Positions 55,534-63,900 of a DNA stretch of 64,000 nt are shown here, piece by piece. The stretch is taken from positions 2,901,001-2,965,000 of the forward strand of contig NZ_CP012382.1 of the NCBI RefSeq assembly GCF_001267885.1. The letters are read 5' to 3'. Source of the DNA: Streptomyces ambofaciens ATCC 23877. GTDB lineage: Bacteria > Actinomycetota > Actinomycetes > Streptomycetales > Streptomycetaceae. The notes beneath the pieces were generated by a model. It saw only the letters and a program-made list of their open reading frames with translations, did not search any database and was not told where the DNA came from. Position 1 is the first letter of the stretch. Every line of letters starts with the position of its first letter. The translations under genes and the position numbers were made by a program.

Positions 55534-56529
55534 TCAGACCCGGACGCGGAGCCTGAGGAAGCGGGTCGTCTGCGCGGCGTTCTGGTTGTCGTCGCTGACG
55601 ATCAGGACGTCCAGACGGCCCCCGCTCCGGCCGGTGACGGTCATCCCCTCGAAGTTGTCGAGGAGCGGGTTGGGCTGGGGTTGCCGGGCGGTGGCGCCGA
55701 GGGAGGGGCAGTCGGCCAGGTCGGCGAGGAGGGTCTTGCCGAGCGCGGTGCCGCCGCGGGGCCGGTCGGTCAGGTACAGGCGGACCGTGTTGCCGACGCC
55801 GGAGGTGAAGCCGCGTTCCAGGACGAGCAGCCGGCCGGAGGGGGTCCCGGTGACCTCGGAGACTCCGAGGCCGCCGTCCGTCCGGTACGTGTACTGGGTG
55901 CCGAGCCCGAAGTCGCCGTGCCCGGTCCGCCGCCAGCTCTGGAAGCGCACGAGGTCGGCGGGGTCGCCGACGAGCGGGTACTCCATGGACGCGATCAGGG
56001 TCCGGCCACCGGGCAGGAGGGTCAGCCCCTCGAAGCTGCCGTTGGCCCGGGCGCGGCCCTCCGGGGCGGTGCGCAGGGCGTCCGGCACCGGGAGGCGGCC
56101 GAGGATCTCGCCGGTACGGGAGTAGCGGCGGACGGACGGCTCGGTCTCGGAGGAGACGAGGTAGGCGCCGTCCCGGTCGGCGACCAGTCCCTCGGCGTCG
56201 AGGGCGGCACCGTTCTCGTCGGCGAGCGGGATCACGTCCCGTGGCTGGAGGGAGCGGGCGTCCAGCCGGAAGAGGACGGACCGGTCGGAGAGAGCGGCGA
56301 CCGTGCCCCGCCCGACGCGGGCGAGTGCGGAGAGGTTGCCGACGTAGGCGCCGTCGTGGGTGGTCTTGTCGAGGGCGTCGGAGTAGCCGGTGAGGGAGAC
56401 TGCGGGCGAGCAGGCGTTCCTCTGCGGACGTTCCTGTGCGACGGCCGGTCCGGCGGCGATGAGACAGCCGGCGGCCGCGAGGCTCGTGGTGAGGGTGGCG
56501 AGGGAGGTGCGGAGCATTCTCGGACGCAT
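55534..56529 (-). CDS. secreted esterase-like activity of phytase family protein
   Basis: 331 residues. ATG 56529 gives a signal peptide (about 1-33, ending AGPAVAQER). The mature part matches the phytase-like esterase fold: SLTGYSDALDKTTHDGAYVG, ALSDRSVLFRLDAR, LDAEGLVADRDGAYLVSSE, NGSFEGLTLLPGGRTLIAS and LLDNFEGMTVTGRSGGRLD. The EGL/EGM repeats are characteristic. It probably hydrolyses an ester outside the cell; the substrate is unknown. It is 90 bases from the divergent gene at 56620. Confidence 0.88.
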   Translation of the reverse strand: MRPRMLRTSLATLTTSLAAAGCLIAAGPAVAQERPQRNACSPAVSLTGYSDALDKTTHDGAYVGNLSALARVGRGTVAALSDRSVLFRLDARSLQPRDVIPLADENGAALDAEGLVADRDGAYLVSSETEPSVRRYSRTGEILGRLPVPDALRTAPEGRARANGSFEGLTLLPGGRTLIASMEYPLVGDPADLVRFQSWRRTGHGDFGLGTQYTYRTDGGLGVSEVTGTPSGRLLVLERGFTSGVGNTVRLYLTDRPRGGTALGKTLLADLADCPSLGATARQPQPNPLLDNFEGMTVTGRSGGRLDVLIVSDDNQNAAQTTRFLRLRVRV

Positions 56530-56619
56530 GGCCGAAACCCTAGGCCGGAGGAATGGCCAAGAGTTGACCACTTTCCGAAGGACAGGGTTCGGCGCGGTAC
56601 CGGTGGCAAGTAATGAGCC

Positions 56620-56988
56620 ATGCCAGACCAGAACGAGAGCGGCCACAAACTGGCCGGTCGGCTGTACGCGACGATGCGGGTACTGAAGTTCCTCACCAAG
56701 CCCTCCGGGGCCAAACCGGTCGCCGATGAACTCAAAGGCCAGGACAGTCCGAGCGAACGCATCCGGGCCCTGGAGCTGGACCTCTTCAAGGACCTGGTGG
56801 CCACCGTCCAGAAGGGCCGGCACACGAAGGCGGCGGGCGAGGTGTTCCGCGCGATACCCGCCCTGGTGCCCAGGCAGAGCGTCGCCTTGGAGAAGAACCT
56901 CGGCGTACACGGACTGGCCGAATTCAACGCCGGTTATCGCGCTCAGCTCGCCGACTTCAAGGAGGCCTTTCCCGAACTGGTCGAGTGA
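56620..56988 (+). CDS. conserved-looking small protein of unknown function
   Basis: 122 residues, soluble, helix-rich and charged, with no signal peptide, cysteine cluster or membrane segment. Sequence features include HKLAGRLYATMRVLKFLT, a long helix RIRALELDLFKDLVATVQKG and FNAGYRAQLADFKEAFPELV at the end. I recognise no family. Codon bias is normal for the genome and the start ATG 56620 is well placed relative to the divergent phytase-like gene. Confidence 0.72.
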   Translation: MPDQNESGHKLAGRLYATMRVLKFLTKPSGAKPVADELKGQDSPSERIRALELDLFKDLVATVQKGRHTKAAGEVFRAIPALVPRQSVALEKNLGVHGLAEFNAGYRAQLADFKEAFPELVE

Positions 56989-56998
56989 CGGCTCCCCT

Positions 56999-57215
56999 TC
57001 AGCGCGACCGGATGCCCCGGCTCTCCGCGACGCGGTGCACGTCGGTGAGCGCCTCGCGCATGCGGTGCGGCATGAAGCGGAGTTGTTCGGGCGTCGCCCG
57101 AGCGTCCGCGAGCAGGGCGGCGTAGCGGGCCGTCGCCGTCGGTCAGCAGGTGGCAGGGTTTGCCCTCGGAGCCGGTCCAGGGCAGCAGCCGGGCCGGGCG
57201 CGCGCCGTGCCTCAC
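56999..57215 (-). pseudogene. relic of a small conserved Streptomyces regulatory-locus protein
   Basis: The GTG at 57215 overlaps the stop of the next gene by 4 bases (GTGA). The first frame reads GARPARLLPWTGSEGKPCHL then LTDGDGPL. After a frameshift the sequence continues YAALLADARATPEQLRFMPH then RMREALTDVHRVAESRG and stops at 56999. The two halves belong to one known-looking small protein type (start LLPW-GPEGKPC, end VHRVAESRG). About 25 residues from the middle also seem deleted. Confidence 0.65.
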
Positions 57216-57436
57216 CGTGCCACCTCCATGTCGTGCGGTACCCGGGGCCCGAGGTCGATGCCGTGCACCGCGAACCGGAGCGCGCGGCGCCGGGCCTGGC
57301 GGCGTCGGGCCTCCTCCCGCCGTTCGTGGGCGAGCAGGTAGGGGCGTACGAGCACGTTGTCCTCTCTGCGCAGGGCCGGCATGCCGGTGCGGCGGACGGC
57401 CATGTCCGGGGTGTACGGGGATTCGGTGGGTTCCAT
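57212..57436 (-). CDS. small conserved protein of Streptomyces regulatory loci
   Basis: 74 residues: MEPTESPYTPDMAVRRTGMP, then ALRREDNVLVRPYLLAHERR, an Arg/Glu-rich helix (EEARRRQARRRALRFAVHGI) and DLGPRVPHDMEVAR. Very basic, without membrane segment. Proteins of this pattern are common in Streptomyces beside DUF5753/DUF397 regulator genes; the role is unknown. It is translationally coupled to the decayed gene after it, so it may itself be on the way to decay. Confidence 0.65.
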   Translation of the reverse strand: MEPTESPYTPDMAVRRTGMPALRREDNVLVRPYLLAHERREEARRRQARRRALRFAVHGIDLGPRVPHDMEVAR

Positions 57437-57622
57437 CGCGGGAGGACGTCGGCGGCGGCGCCCTGAGCCGGGCAGCAGGAGGGCCGGCAGCGACAGGTCA
57501 GCCCGGCGAGGCGGGCGATACGGTGACGCCCGGACCGGTGCGACGGTCGCGGGGGTCTCGCTTTCCGTAGCGATGCGCGTACAGGGCGAAACGGGCGGAG
57601 CTAGGCTCGCCAGGGGTGCGGA

Positions 57623-57643
57623 TGTGACGGCGCCTTTGTCACA
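57623..57643. promoter_or_regulatory. palindrome TGTGAC-GGCGCC-TTTGTCACA, copy 1
   Basis: Outer arms TGTGAC and GTCACA flank GGCGCC. The element and about 15 bases on its right (CGGGAGTCGAACGG) closely resemble the site at 57893-57913 and its flank. Confidence 0.45.
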
Positions 57644-57703
57644 CGGGAGTCGAACGGATGAGCAACATCGCGACGGCTGGACCGCGCCCTGAACACGGGG
57701 AAC

Positions 57704-57960
57704 GTGCTGAGCAGCTTCCTTCCGGAGGAGGACGCGGCGGTCGCAAACTACTTCGAGGCGGCGCGGCAGCTGGAGTCGCAGGCGGTGGCAACCCGTGAGT
57801 CGGCTGTGACGTTCGCGCCTGTGCTCCTCCAGACCCGGCCGTACGCGCGTGCAGTCCTCGGCACGACGTACCCTCCGTTCACCGCCGAGGAATGTGACAG
57901 GCGCCTTGTCACACGCCTCGAACGGGCGAGGCTCCTCGACGTCCCGAAGACCAGCCGCCC
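57704..57960 (+). pseudogene. relic of an XRE/DUF5753 (Scr1-type) regulator
   Basis: The frame encodes NYFEAARQLESQAVATRESA, VTFAPVLLQTRPYARAVLGT and TYPPFTAEECDRRLVTRLER, then ARLLD. This is the DUF5753 ligand-like domain found after an XRE helix-turn-helix in Streptomyces regulators (usual pattern: VPGLLQT-YARAV, then RLERQ-LL). The helix-turn-helix part and the C-terminal half of the domain are missing. The frame then runs on without a stop into the TetR gene, which is coincidental. Confidence 0.75.
57893..57913. promoter_or_regulatory. palindrome TGTGACA-GGCGCC-TTGTCACA, copy 2
   Basis: A near-perfect palindrome lying inside the DUF5753 relic. The right flank (CGCCTCGAACGGGCGAGG) resembles that of the copy at 57623. 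Confidence 0.45.
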
Positions 57961-58009
57961 GTGGCGTACTCGGAGGGCTCAAGTCGACAGCGAAGGACTA
58001 CGAAGACGA

Positions 58010-58148
58010 TGCCTGGGCCCTTCCTCCCGAACGCGGCCGAGTTTGTGGGCTGGCGCGAGTCCAGCTACAGCGGCAATGAGGCCGGAACTTCTGGCTGGAC
58101 GTCGTTCATCACGTCCCTCAGGGAAGACCCCCCTCCCTCCAAAGCGTG
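58010..58148 (+). pseudogene. relic of a DUF397 protein
   Basis: GPFLPNAAEFVGWRESSYSG and the following NEAGTSGWTSF keep the DUF397 hallmark W-R-x-S-S-Y-S-G-N-E. The expected C-V-E-V/A sequence after it is missing, and the N-terminal start is disrupted. DUF397 genes normally follow XRE/DUF5753 genes, as this relic does. Confidence 0.7.
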
Positions 58149-58178
58149 AACACTTCGCCCCCAACTGTCCTCCAGTCG

Positions 58179-58221
58179 CTCATACGAGTGCCCAGATGAC
58201 ATTCACCCCCCAAGTGCTCAC
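58179..58221. promoter_or_regulatory. bipartite element, copy 2 (CTCATACGAG-N22-CAAGTGCTCAC)
   Basis: CTCATACGAG at 58179-58188 and CAAGTGCTCAC at 58211-58221, the same words and the same 32-base spacing as at 18468-18510. It directly precedes the TetR-type gene and follows the DUF397 relic. Confidence 0.65.
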
Positions 58222-58243
58222 ACTTTTTCCCGACCATGGGGCC

Positions 58244-58852
58244 ATGAGCCCCGCCTCCTGGCACCACCGCAACCCCCTCGGCACCGGAAACGTGATCAGC
58301 ACGGTGCGCACCCTCATGCGCGCCGACGGCCTCAACGTGTCGATGACCGCCATCGCCCGCGCCTCCGGAACCTCGCGCAACTACCTTTACGCACACTGGC
58401 AGACCGCCTCCAGACTCCACTTGCGCGCGCTTCAGACGGAACTCGGCCGTGCCTTCGACGAGGTCGACCGTACCCATCCGAGCGACGGCACCGTCGAGGG
58501 AGTCGTGCGGCATCTGACACAGGTCGTACGCATCGTCCGGCGGCATCCGACGACGGCGGCCATCGCCCGAACCTCGCACACGGCGCTCCCCCGGGCGCAC
58601 GCCGCGACCGACGGCCTCTTGGTGCAACTGGTCACCGGACGCGTCAGCGATCTGCTGCACCCCCTCGCCCCGCGCGGCGGCGTGTGGAGCGATGCCGCCC
58701 TCTTCTCCAGGCCTTGGAAGGTCCTGTGGATCGCCCGTCCCGCCGCTCTCTGTCCCGAGGCCGTCGGTGACCAGGAGCGGGAGGACACCTTGGACGGGGC
58801 CTTCGCCGAGTTGCTGCGCGATCTGCTCGCCCCTTGGGCCCCGGCGGACTGA
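58244..58852 (+). CDS. TetR family transcriptional regulator
   Basis: 202 residues from ATG 58244; an in-frame ATG at 58196 is less likely because it lies inside the conserved bipartite element. The N-terminal HTH is NVISTVRTLMRADGLNVSMT then AIARASGTSRNYLYAHW, with the TetR-type recognition helix. The C-terminal effector domain (about 70-200) is helical (VVRHLTQVVRIVRRHPTTAA; FAELLRDLLAPW). Ligand unknown. It is 72 bases upstream of the mannosyltransferase gene in the same direction and may regulate it. Confidence 0.85.
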   Translation: MSPASWHHRNPLGTGNVISTVRTLMRADGLNVSMTAIARASGTSRNYLYAHWQTASRLHLRALQTELGRAFDEVDRTHPSDGTVEGVVRHLTQVVRIVRRHPTTAAIARTSHTALPRAHAATDGLLVQLVTGRVSDLLHPLAPRGGVWSDAALFSRPWKVLWIARPAALCPEAVGDQEREDTLDGAFAELLRDLLAPWAPAD

Positions 58853-58924
58853 GCACCGCCCGGGATTCACAGCTCGCCCCAAGTCGGAGCACAGCCCCCG
58901 CCCAACGCCGATGGACACGGTGGC

Positions 58925-61210
58925 GTGGTGACATCTGCCACCGCTCCCCTGCAAGCGGCCCCCGAGCCGCCGCCCGCGCCGACCCCCGCACCCGGCACGC
59001 CACGCTGGTCTCTGCCGGCGCTGCTCGCGATCCTCGCCCTGGCGGCGGGGCTGTACTCCTGGAACCTGTCCGGGACCGGTCTCAACAGCTTCTACAGCGC
59101 CGCCGTGCTCAGCGGCACCGAGAGCTGGAAGGCGTGGTTCTTCGGCTCGCTCGACGCGGGGAACTTCCTGACCGTCGACAAGCCGCCCTTCGCCCTGATG
59201 GTCATGGGGCTGTCCTGCCGCCTCCTCGGCTACGGCACCTGGCAGATGATGCTGCCGCTGATCCTGGCCGCGCTGGCGACGATCTGGATCCTGCACTCGT
59301 CCGTCAAGCGGGTGTGGGGCCACGGCGCGGCGGCGGTCGCCGCCCTGGTGCTGGCGCTCACGCCGATCACGGTCGCCATCAACCGGGACAACAACCCGGA
59401 CACGCTCCTGGTGTTCCTGATGGTGGGCGGGGCGGCCCTCGGCCTGCGCGCGGTCCGCGACGGGCGGCTGCTGCCCCTGCTGGGTGCGGCGGCCTGCTTC
59501 GGGCTGGCGTTCCACACGAAGATGCTCCAGGGCTACATCGCACTGCCGGCGGTCTTCGTCGCCTACCTGTACGCCACGGACCTCGGCTGGACGAAGCGGA
59601 TCAGGAACCTGCTGCTCGCCGCCGTCGTCCTGGCCGTCTCCAGCTTCTGGTGGGCGGTGGCGGTGTCCCTGGTGCCCGCCTCCGAGCGGCCGTACATCGG
59701 CGGCTCGGAGGACGGCACGGCCTGGAACCTGATCACGGGCTACAACGGGCTCGGCCGGATCTTCGGTGGCAACGGCAACATGGGCGGCGGAGGTGGTGGC
59801 GGGGGCGGCGGCTTCTCCGGCGCCGCGGGCATCGGGAGGATGTTCAACGACGTCCTCGGCGGCCAGATCTCCTGGCTGCTCCCCTTCGCCGGCATTGCGC
59901 TCGCCGGCGGCCTGGCGCTGCGCGGCCGGGCGCCCCGCACCGACCTGACGCGCGCGGCGCTGGTGCTGTGGGGCGGCTGGACGGTCCTGCACTACCTGAC
60001 CTTCGCCATGGCCGAGGGCACCATGCACCCGTACTACACGACCGCGCTCGCCCCGGGCATCGCGGCGCTGTGCGGGGGCGGCGGCGTCATGCTGCTGCGC
60101 GCCTTCCGGACCGCCCCTCGGTGGGCGTGGGTGCTGCCCCTCGCCCTCGGCGTCACCGGTGTCTGGGCTGTCGTGCTGCTGCGTCGCGCCGCCGGCTGGA
60201 ACACCTGGCTGTGGCCGACGATCGCGGTGGTCATGGCGCTGGCGATCGCGGGGCTGCTGGTCTTCCGTTCGGGGCGCCGGGTGAGGCTGCTGGCGGTGTC
60301 CGTGGCGGCGGCCGTCGTCGCCGGGGTCGCGGGTCCGGCGGCGTACGCCTGGTCGGTGCCGTCCGGTTCGGGCGGCGGCATGGGCGGGACCAACCCGACC
60401 GCCGGGCCGTCGACGGGCGGTGGCATGGGCGGACCTGGCGGCGCAGACGGCCGGGGCGGGTTCCCGGGCGGCGGGGAGGGCGGGCCTGGTACCGCAGGGC
60501 CCGGCGGTGAACAGCCCACTGGGGAGGGGACCGGCGGGCAGCAGCAAGCCGGCCCCGGCGGAGGCTCGTTCCCGGGCGACGGGGAGGAGAACCAGACTCC
60601 GGGCGGTGCGACCGGCTCGGCACCGAACGGCACACAGCCGGGGAACGGCACCGCAGCGAACGGTGACACGGGAGCGACCGACGGCACGGGCACGGCACCG
60701 GACGATGACACCGGCACCGAGACGGGCGACGGCACGGGCCGGGACGCGGGAGTGTCCGGAGGCATCGGCGCGGACGGGCAGCCGGGCAGCGCGGACCGCT
60801 TCGGCGGAGGCGGCGGCATGGGCGGCGCGAGCACCGAGCTGGTCGCCTACCTGAAGAAGCACCAGGACGGCGCCAAGTGGCTGCTGGCGGTCTCCGGTTC
60901 GCAGAGCGCCGCCCAGCTCATCCTCAGCAGCGGCGAACCGGTCATCTCCATGTGGGGCTGGTCCGGCAGTGACAACGCGATGACCCTCGTCCGGCTCAAG
61001 GAACTGGTGGGCAAGGGCGAGTTGCGCTACGTCCAGGTCGGCGGCCAGGGCATGGGCGGCGGTAGGGGCGGCGGCTCCGGGACCAGTTCCGAAGTGACCG
61101 ACTGGGTGCGGGAGCACGGCACGGCCGTGGAGGCGAGCGAGTACGGCGCGACGTCCTCGGCCGAAGACACCTCCGGCGTCTACCGGTTGGACCCCTCGGA
61201 CCTGAGCTGA
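58925..61210 (+). CDS. GT39-type (ArnT-like) membrane mannosyltransferase
   Basis: 761 residues. After a Pro-rich start come about ten to twelve membrane helices. The first periplasmic loop carries the acidic-site region SLDAGNFLTVDKPPFALMVM, and NRDNNPDTLLVFLMVGGAAL is a second family block. A poly-Gly loop (GGGGGGGGGGF, about residue 290) sits between helices. After the last helix (about 470) a Gly/Pro/Thr-rich linker of about 150 residues leads to a soluble C-terminal domain (LVAYLKKHQDGAKWLLAVSG; VISMWGWSGSD). GT-C enzymes of this type use a polyprenyl-linked sugar outside the membrane. Acceptor unknown. GTG 58925 or the next GTG is the start. Confidence 0.88.
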   Translation: MVTSATAPLQAAPEPPPAPTPAPGTPRWSLPALLAILALAAGLYSWNLSGTGLNSFYSAAVLSGTESWKAWFFGSLDAGNFLTVDKPPFALMVMGLSCRLLGYGTWQMMLPLILAALATIWILHSSVKRVWGHGAAAVAALVLALTPITVAINRDNNPDTLLVFLMVGGAALGLRAVRDGRLLPLLGAAACFGLAFHTKMLQGYIALPAVFVAYLYATDLGWTKRIRNLLLAAVVLAVSSFWWAVAVSLVPASERPYIGGSEDGTAWNLITGYNGLGRIFGGNGNMGGGGGGGGGGFSGAAGIGRMFNDVLGGQISWLLPFAGIALAGGLALRGRAPRTDLTRAALVLWGGWTVLHYLTFAMAEGTMHPYYTTALAPGIAALCGGGGVMLLRAFRTAPRWAWVLPLALGVTGVWAVVLLRRAAGWNTWLWPTIAVVMALAIAGLLVFRSGRRVRLLAVSVAAAVVAGVAGPAAYAWSVPSGSGGGMGGTNPTAGPSTGGGMGGPGGADGRGGFPGGGEGGPGTAGPGGEQPTGEGTGGQQQAGPGGGSFPGDGEENQTPGGATGSAPNGTQPGNGTAANGDTGATDGTGTAPDDDTGTETGDGTGRDAGVSGGIGADGQPGSADRFGGGGGMGGASTELVAYLKKHQDGAKWLLAVSGSQSAAQLILSSGEPVISMWGWSGSDNAMTLVRLKELVGKGELRYVQVGGQGMGGGRGGGSGTSSEVTDWVREHGTAVEASEYGATSSAEDTSGVYRLDPSDLS

Positions 61211-61227
61211 CGCGCGCGACGGCGACC

Positions 61228-61264
61228 GACGAGGGCCCCGGCCGCCACGGCCGGGGCCCTCGTC
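61228..61264 (+). terminator. terminator of the mannosyltransferase gene
   Basis: A perfect 17-bp stem (GACGAGGGCCCCGGCCG and complement) with a 3-nt loop begins 18 bases past the stop. Confidence 0.88.
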
Positions 61265-61359
61265 ACGCAATCGCCACGCCCCATACACCCGGCCTCCAAC
61301 ATGTCCATGCCACGCTCGTCCCACCGTTCCACTCCACCCGCGTAGATCGGACACCCCAC

Positions 61360-62199
61360 ATGCTCGCGATACGCACACGGCGCCGGAAAGCGGTCGCCCT
61401 CGCCGCGGCCGCCGTCCTCGCCGGCCTGGCCGCCCCCTCCCTGACCGCGACCCCGGCCACGGCGACCTCGGCCACGACCACGAGTACGGCCCTCACCACG
61501 ACGGCCGCGGACTACGACGAGACCTACTACAAGGACGCGATCGGCAAGACGGGGGACAGCCTCAAGTCGTCGCTCCACACCATCATCAGCGACCAGACCA
61601 AGCTCTCGTACTCGGCCGTCTGGGACGCGCTGAAGGTCACCGACCAGGACCCGGACAACAGCGGCAACGTCAAGCTGCTCTACTCCGGGATCTCCCGCAG
61701 CAAGACGCTGAACGGCGGCAACTCCGGCAACTGGAACCGGGAGCACGTGTGGGCGCAGTCCCACGGCGACTTCGGCACCTCGGCCGGCCCCGGCACCGAC
61801 CTGCACCACCTGCGCCCCGAGGACGTCCAGGTCAACAGCATCCGCGGCAACAAGGACTTCGACAACGGCGGCAGCGGCTTCACCAATTCCGGCGGCAGCC
61901 TCACCGACTCCGACTCCTTCGAGCCGCGTGACGCCGTCAAGGGCGACGTGGCCCGCATGATCCTCTACATGGCCGTCCGCTACGAGGGCGGCGACAGCTG
62001 GCCCGACCTGGAGCCCAACGACGCCGTCACCAACGGCAGCGTGCCTCTGCACGGCCGGCTGTCGGTCCTGAAGCAGTGGAACGACGAGGACCCGCCGGAC
62101 GCCTTCGAGGAGCGCCGCAACCAGGTCATCCACGACTCCTACCAGCACAACCGCAACCCGTTCGTCGACCACCCGGAGTGGGTCGAGGCGATCTGGTAG
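61360..62199 (+). CDS. secreted endonuclease I family nuclease
   Basis: 279 residues. A basic, hydrophobic signal peptide (RTRRRKAVALAAAAVLAGLA, cleavage near TATPATA) precedes an Endonuclease_1 (EndoI/NucM) domain: YYKDAIGKTGDSLKSSLHTI, the active-site segment NWNREHVWAQSHGDFG with the catalytic histidine (about 127), DLHHLRPEDVQVNSIRGNKD with further metal ligands, and MAVRYEGGDSWPDLE. The usual motif REHVWPQS is present with Ala for Pro. It degrades DNA (and RNA) outside the cell for phosphate and nucleotides. Confidence 0.92.
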   Translation: MLAIRTRRRKAVALAAAAVLAGLAAPSLTATPATATSATTTSTALTTTAADYDETYYKDAIGKTGDSLKSSLHTIISDQTKLSYSAVWDALKVTDQDPDNSGNVKLLYSGISRSKTLNGGNSGNWNREHVWAQSHGDFGTSAGPGTDLHHLRPEDVQVNSIRGNKDFDNGGSGFTNSGGSLTDSDSFEPRDAVKGDVARMILYMAVRYEGGDSWPDLEPNDAVTNGSVPLHGRLSVLKQWNDEDPPDAFEERRNQVIHDSYQHNRNPFVDHPEWVEAIW

Positions 62200-62214
62200 G
62201 CCCCCGGCCCGCGC

Positions 62215-63900
62215 TCAGTCCAGGTGCGTCGGAGCGAACATCCGCAGCACGGCCGGGAGGACGACCACCGACGGACCCGGTGCGGCCAGGGCCTTCGCGA
62301 GGTCGGCCTCCAGCGCCTCCGGCGACGTACGCACGCCCGGGACGCCGAACGACTCGGCGAGGGCCACGTAGTCGGGGCGGGTCAGCTCCGTCGCCGTCGG
62401 CTGCCCGAAGGCGTCGGTCATGTACTCGCGCAGGATGCCGTAGCCGCCGTCGTCGACGATCAGCCAGGTGACGTTCAGGTCGTACTGGCGGGCGGTGGCC
62501 AGTTCGGCGATGGAGTACAGGGCACCGCCGTCGCCGGACACCGCCAGCACGGGGTGGGTGGGGTCGGCCGCGGCGGCGCCCAGTGCCGCCGGGAAGCCGT
62601 AGCCGAGGCCGCCCGCACCCTGAGCCGAGTGCATGGTGTTGGGGGCCTTGGCGTCGAAGGCCGACCAGGCCCAGTAGGCCAGGATGGTCATGTCCCAGAA
62701 GGACGGGGCGCCGGCCGGGAGGGCCCCGCGCACGGCGGCGAGGACGTCCTGTTCCAGGGTCAGCTCCTGGGAGGCGATGCGCTCGCGGACCCGGTCCAGT
62801 ACCTCCCGCACCCGCTCCGGCGCGGCCGGGTCGGTGCGCTCCTCCACCGTCTCCAGCAGCGCCTGGAGGGCGAGGCGGGCGTCGGCGTGGATGCCGAGGG
62901 CCGGATGGTTGGATTCCAGTTTGCCGAGGTCGGCCTCGATCTGGATCACTCGGCCGCGGGGCTTGAAGGTGTGGTAGTTCGAGGAGAGTTCGCCGAGGCC
63001 CGAGCCGACCACCAGGAGGACGTCCGCGTCCTCCAGGAAGTCCGTGGTGTGGCGGTCCTCCAGCCAGGACTGGAGGGACAGGGGGTGGGTCCACGGGAAC
63101 GCGCCCTTGCCGCCGAAGGTCGTGACGACGGGAGCCTGGAGGCGCTCGGCCACCTGCCGGAGCTTCTTCGACGCGTCCGCACGGACGACTCCACCGCCCG
63201 CGATGATCACGGGACGTTCCGCGCGGGACAGCAGGTCCGCCGCGACCGCCGTCAGCTCGGGGCGCGGGGGCAGTTCCTCGGGGAAGGCGTCCCCGCCGGT
63301 GACCACCGGGATCGGCGTCTCGGCCAGGAGGACGTCCTGCGGGATCTCCACCCACACCGGGCCGTGCGGGACGGTCAGCGCGGAGGTCCACGCCTCCGCG
63401 ATCGCGGACGGGATCTGGGACTGGGTGCGGACCGTGTGGACGGACTTCACCACGCCCCGGAAGGACGCCGCCTGGTCGGGGAGTTCGTGCAGGTAGCCGT
63501 GGCGTCCGCCGCCCAGGCCCGCCGTGGGGACCTGGCTGCTGATCGCCAGGACGGGGGCGGAGGCCGCCCGCGCCTCCTGGAGCGCGGCCAGCGAGGTGAG
63601 CGCGCCGGGGCCGGTGGACAGCAGCAGCGGGGCCGCCTCGCCGGTGATCCGGCCGTAGGCGTCCGCCGCGAAACCGGCGTTGTTCTCCACCCGCAGGCCG
63701 ATGTAGCGCAGGTCCGAGCGGCGCAGCGCGTCGAACATGCCGAGGGCGTGCTGGCCGGGCAGCCCGAAGACGGTGGTCGCGCCGAGCCCGGCCAGGGTCT
63801 CCACGACCAGGTCTCCGCCGTTGCGGCCGGGGGGAGGATTCAGCGCGGCCTCCGTCTGGGCGGCGGTCGGACGGAGTACCAGGTCGTGGTCGTGGGTCAC
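62215..63900 (-). CDS. thiamine-pyrophosphate enzyme, acetolactate synthase-like
   Basis: 561 residues, full length for the family. N-terminal PYR domain: VFGLPGQHALGMFDALRRS and the cofactor-activating glutamate in GLRVENNAGFAADAYGRITG. Central FAD/NAD-like domain: DADVLLVVGSGLGE. C-terminal PP domain: the TPP motif VSGDGGALYSIAELATARQY and IVDDGGYGILREYM. It decarboxylates a 2-keto acid and may transfer the product. No regulatory subunit gene is adjacent, so it is probably not the biosynthetic acetolactate synthase. GTG 63900 overlaps the upstream agmatinase-like stop, linking it to guanidino or amine catabolism. Confidence 0.9.
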   Translation of the reverse strand: MTHDHDLVLRPTAAQTEAALNPPPGRNGGDLVVETLAGLGATTVFGLPGQHALGMFDALRRSDLRYIGLRVENNAGFAADAYGRITGEAAPLLLSTGPGALTSLAALQEARAASAPVLAISSQVPTAGLGGGRHGYLHELPDQAASFRGVVKSVHTVRTQSQIPSAIAEAWTSALTVPHGPVWVEIPQDVLLAETPIPVVTGGDAFPEELPPRPELTAVAADLLSRAERPVIIAGGGVVRADASKKLRQVAERLQAPVVTTFGGKGAFPWTHPLSLQSWLEDRHTTDFLEDADVLLVVGSGLGELSSNYHTFKPRGRVIQIEADLGKLESNHPALGIHADARLALQALLETVEERTDPAAPERVREVLDRVRERIASQELTLEQDVLAAVRGALPAGAPSFWDMTILAYWAWSAFDAKAPNTMHSAQGAGGLGYGFPAALGAAAADPTHPVLAVSGDGGALYSIAELATARQYDLNVTWLIVDDGGYGILREYMTDAFGQPTATELTRPDYVALAESFGVPGVRTSPEALEADLAKALAAPGPSVVVLPAVLRMFAPTHLD

